Source: Fusobacteriota bacterium (lineage in GTDB: Bacteria; Fusobacteriota; Fusobacteriia; Bac17; JAEWOZ01). Taken from it: a DNA stretch of 7,406 nt. The translations under genes were made by a program, and so were the position numbers. Of the stretch, positions 5,758-7,406 are shown in pieces. Where the stretch lies: positions 1-7,406 of the forward strand of contig JAEWOZ010000069.1 in assembly GCA_023399505.1 (NCBI GenBank). The letters are read 5' to 3'. Under the pieces are notes generated by a model. It made no database searches. It was not told the origin of the DNA and saw only the letters and a program-made list of their open reading frames with translations. Positions within the stretch are counted from its first letter, which is position 1; every line of letters starts with the position of its first letter.

Positions 5758-7357
5758 TTTTTTATCTCTTAGCTTAATACTTAAAAGTGAGCCTCTTGAG
5801 CTAAAAGAAGAGGTAATAGGTAAGAATAGAAAGAAACATATCTATAATTATGAAGGTAAAGAGGTTGATTTAAAAAAATCTTCTCCTAAGCCTCAAATTC
5901 CTAAAACTAATTTGAAATTTGTACCTAAAGATGAAGAAGATGAAAACATTATACTATCAAATAGTTTTATTGATAGAAACACTACTAGTTTAATAGATAT
6001 GTTAATTTTAAAAGATAATATGTTTCTTTGCGGATTTGAGTTCATAACAATCTTTAATGATAAAACAAGGAAAATAAATCCATTTAGACTTCTTGTTCAC
6101 TATAATAAAGAGATAAATGCTTTAAACACTAACTTGATTTTAGGGGTTAATATAAAAAGATATCCTAAAGAAAGTTTTAGAGAAAATAATTCTTTAACAA
6201 ATGATTCTATAAGCTCTTTCTTAAGACATAAAATATATAAAATAGAAGGTGGATATTCTTTACTTGAAAAGAAAATACCATATGCAGATGATAAACTAGC
6301 AGAAATACGTAAAGAAAAATTAATTGAAGGAAATTTCAATTTAGATTTAGAAGATGTAATAAGCACAAACTCATATTTTAATATGCACTATTTAAATATA
6401 GAAAGTTCAACAGGGCATAGAGTTGCTCACAAAATTTTCTTTGCAGATTTAAAGTTAAATTATCTTAATAATTTTAGAATTAAAAGTGTTAATAATATGT
6501 TAGATTTAAATATTAATTTATACACTGATAGATTAATTTATGAAGATTCTAATGAGACAAAAAACTTTTTGAAATTTAAAATAAATGACAAAATAAAAGA
6601 GTTATTTAAAAATAAAATTGATTTTGATTTGAATTTAGCAGCAGAAACAGGGCTTTTTGGAACTGAAAATGATTTTGGAATGCTTATAGGCGGAAAAGCA
6701 AATATACATCTAACAAGTTTTCTAAAAACGTCCTTAAAAGCACAATATAACTCTTTAAATAAGAATTTTAGAGAGATGCTGAAAGAGATAAAAGATCCTG
6801 ATATTTTAGTTCCTAAAGATGTAAAAAGAGAACAAGATATATTTATAGAAATATCTGGAAAATTTGAGCCGGAAAAATATTTTAGTGTATTATTAGGAGG
6901 GTCCTTACATTTTACAACTAACAAGAGGGTATTTGAGGAGCAAACTAATATAGATGGATATCCATTAAAAATTATTAATGTTGATAACAATTGGCAAAAA
7001 CTATTTATAGATGGATCTTTTAATTATAGTATAATATTACTATCTGCTCGTTATGAGTTTAAAAACACTAATCTTTTCTTTATATCTGCTCATAACTTAA
7101 AAACCAAAATTGAATTAATGCTCTTAGATTCTTTAACCGTCTCTTTATTAAATAGCGTTAAATCATCTTTTAATACTAATAAAGATCATAATATAAATGG
7201 ACGTTTTTTAACGAGTCTTAAGGTAAATTATGATATACTAGACTTTCTAGCTTTATCTTTTAAAGCTTATAATATTTTTAATCAAAAAGCTTATTATAAA
7301 ACGAATAGTCCTGTTGAAGAAGGAAGAATTACATTAGATTTCAAAATAAATTTCTAA
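5711..7357 (+). CDS. Outer-membrane beta-barrel protein, TonB-receptor-like C-terminus
   Basis: This 548-residue protein has a typical signal peptide: basic MKILQKNTKKILK, hydrophobic IISFLSLSLIL, then a likely cut near residues 25-27. Residues about 28-80 are charged and proline-containing (ELKEEVIGKNRKK, SSPKPQIPKT, VPKDEEDEN). From about residue 90 the chain alternates polar and apolar residues in many short strand-like segments split by charged loops, as in outer-membrane barrels. The last 29 residues (YNIFNQKAYY..., then SPVEEGRITLDFKINF) match the C-terminal pattern of TonB-dependent receptors: N-x-F-x-x-x-Y-Y, then G-R, then a final strand ending in Phe for BAM recognition. Only about 50 residues separate the N-terminal segment from the first strands, too few for the usual plug of about 120-150 residues. 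It overlaps the TPR gene by 47 bases, and its start is supported by both GGAGGT and the signal peptide. It could be a plugless receptor derivative or an export pore; the substrate is unknown. Confidence 0.72.
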   Translation: MKILQKNTKKILKIISFLSLSLILKSEPLELKEEVIGKNRKKHIYNYEGKEVDLKKSSPKPQIPKTNLKFVPKDEEDENIILSNSFIDRNTTSLIDMLILKDNMFLCGFEFITIFNDKTRKINPFRLLVHYNKEINALNTNLILGVNIKRYPKESFRENNSLTNDSISSFLRHKIYKIEGGYSLLEKKIPYADDKLAEIRKEKLIEGNFNLDLEDVISTNSYFNMHYLNIESSTGHRVAHKIFFADLKLNYLNNFRIKSVNNMLDLNINLYTDRLIYEDSNETKNFLKFKINDKIKELFKNKIDFDLNLAAETGLFGTENDFGMLIGGKANIHLTSFLKTSLKAQYNSLNKNFREMLKEIKDPDILVPKDVKREQDIFIEISGKFEPEKYFSVLLGGSLHFTTNKRVFEEQTNIDGYPLKIINVDNNWQKLFIDGSFNYSIILLSARYEFKNTNLFFISAHNLKTKIELMLLDSLTVSLLNSVKSSFNTNKDHNINGRFLTSLKVNYDILDFLALSFKAYNIFNQKAYYKTNSPVEEGRITLDFKINF

Positions 7358-7361
7358 GGAG
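7356..7361 (+). promoter_or_regulatory. Ribosome binding site of the last, partial gene
   Basis: AAGGAG, overlapping the barrel gene stop codon, lies 8 bases before ATG at 7370. This shows the next gene is translated from the same transcript. Confidence 0.75.
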
Positions 7362-7369
7362 AATTAAAA

Positions 7370-7406
7370 ATGAAAGATTTAATTATTAAAGGTGGACCTA
7401 TAATGG
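7370..7406 (+). CDS. Probable MotA/TolQ/ExbB proton-channel protein, 3'-truncated
   Basis: Only 12 codons are visible: MKDLIIKGGPIM. Proton-channel subunits of the ExbB/TolQ family commonly begin with a short amphipathic segment and a GGP[IV]M-type motif leading into the first membrane helix, and this N-terminus fits that pattern well. It follows the TonB-receptor-like barrel gene by 12 bases with its own ribosome binding site, an apt context. If correct, the protein would sit in the inner membrane with ExbD/TolR and use the proton gradient to energise an outer-membrane process. The call rests on 12 residues plus neighbourhood, so it is tentative. The existence of a gene here is much surer than its identity. 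Confidence 0.5.
   Translation, partial: MKDLIIKGGPIM

Noticed and set aside
6100..6366. Minus-strand ORF of 88 codons
   Set aside because: Antisense to the barrel gene. Its hydrophobic, serine/phenylalanine-rich translation is what reversed lysine-rich AT-rich coding DNA gives.
6538..6990. Minus-strand ORF of 150 codons
   Set aside because: Also antisense to the barrel gene, with the same low-complexity F/S/L/K composition and no supporting context.
1..7406. CRISPR arrays, tRNA/rRNA genes, insertion sequences, attachment sites
   Set aside because: No regularly spaced repeats, tRNA-like cloverleaf, rRNA segment, transposase frame or terminal repeats were seen on either strand.

Overview
The window is very AT-rich (roughly three quarters A+T by eye) and reads as chromosomal DNA of a low-GC bacterium with an outer membrane. 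It carries a lipoprotein, a predicted outer-membrane beta-barrel and the first codons of a probable ExbB/TolQ-type channel. The style (AT-rich, AGA for Arg, strong AGGAGG-type ribosome binding sites, [20 protein letters not shown] thymidine kinase) suggests Fusobacteriota. This is inference from memory of such genomes; no RNA gene is present to settle it.

Layout. Bases 3-473 are the 3' end of a lysine/glutamate-rich protein of unknown function, still open at the left edge. Bases 474-687 are a short intergenic stretch holding two overlapping, protein-like small frames that may be debris of a lost gene. Bases 688-1863 encode a predicted lipoprotein with an Ig-like domain followed by degenerate ankyrin repeats. 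It converges on rpsT (ribosomal protein S20, minus strand, 1890-2159), and the two genes share one bidirectional terminator hairpin. rpsT starts with TTG behind a perfect AGGAGG. A 209-base intergenic region follows, with two divergent promoters that share the same extended -10 (TGn-TAGCAT) and two small inverted repeats.

Rightward from there runs a tight gene cluster: tdk (type II thymidine kinase), a 927-residue exported TPR-repeat protein, a 548-residue outer-membrane barrel protein with a TonB-receptor-like C-terminus but no room for a plug domain, and the first 12 codons of a likely ExbB/TolQ family protein. Gaps are 2 bases, a 47-base overlap and 12 bases, so this looks like one operon read from the promoter in front of tdk.

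How it may work: rpsT and tdk are housekeeping genes. The three genes after tdk look like an envelope machine: a periplasmic TPR scaffold, an outer-membrane barrel and an energising inner-membrane proton channel. That module is the most interesting content here. Its substrate and function cannot be read from this window, and the ExbB call rests on 12 residues plus context.
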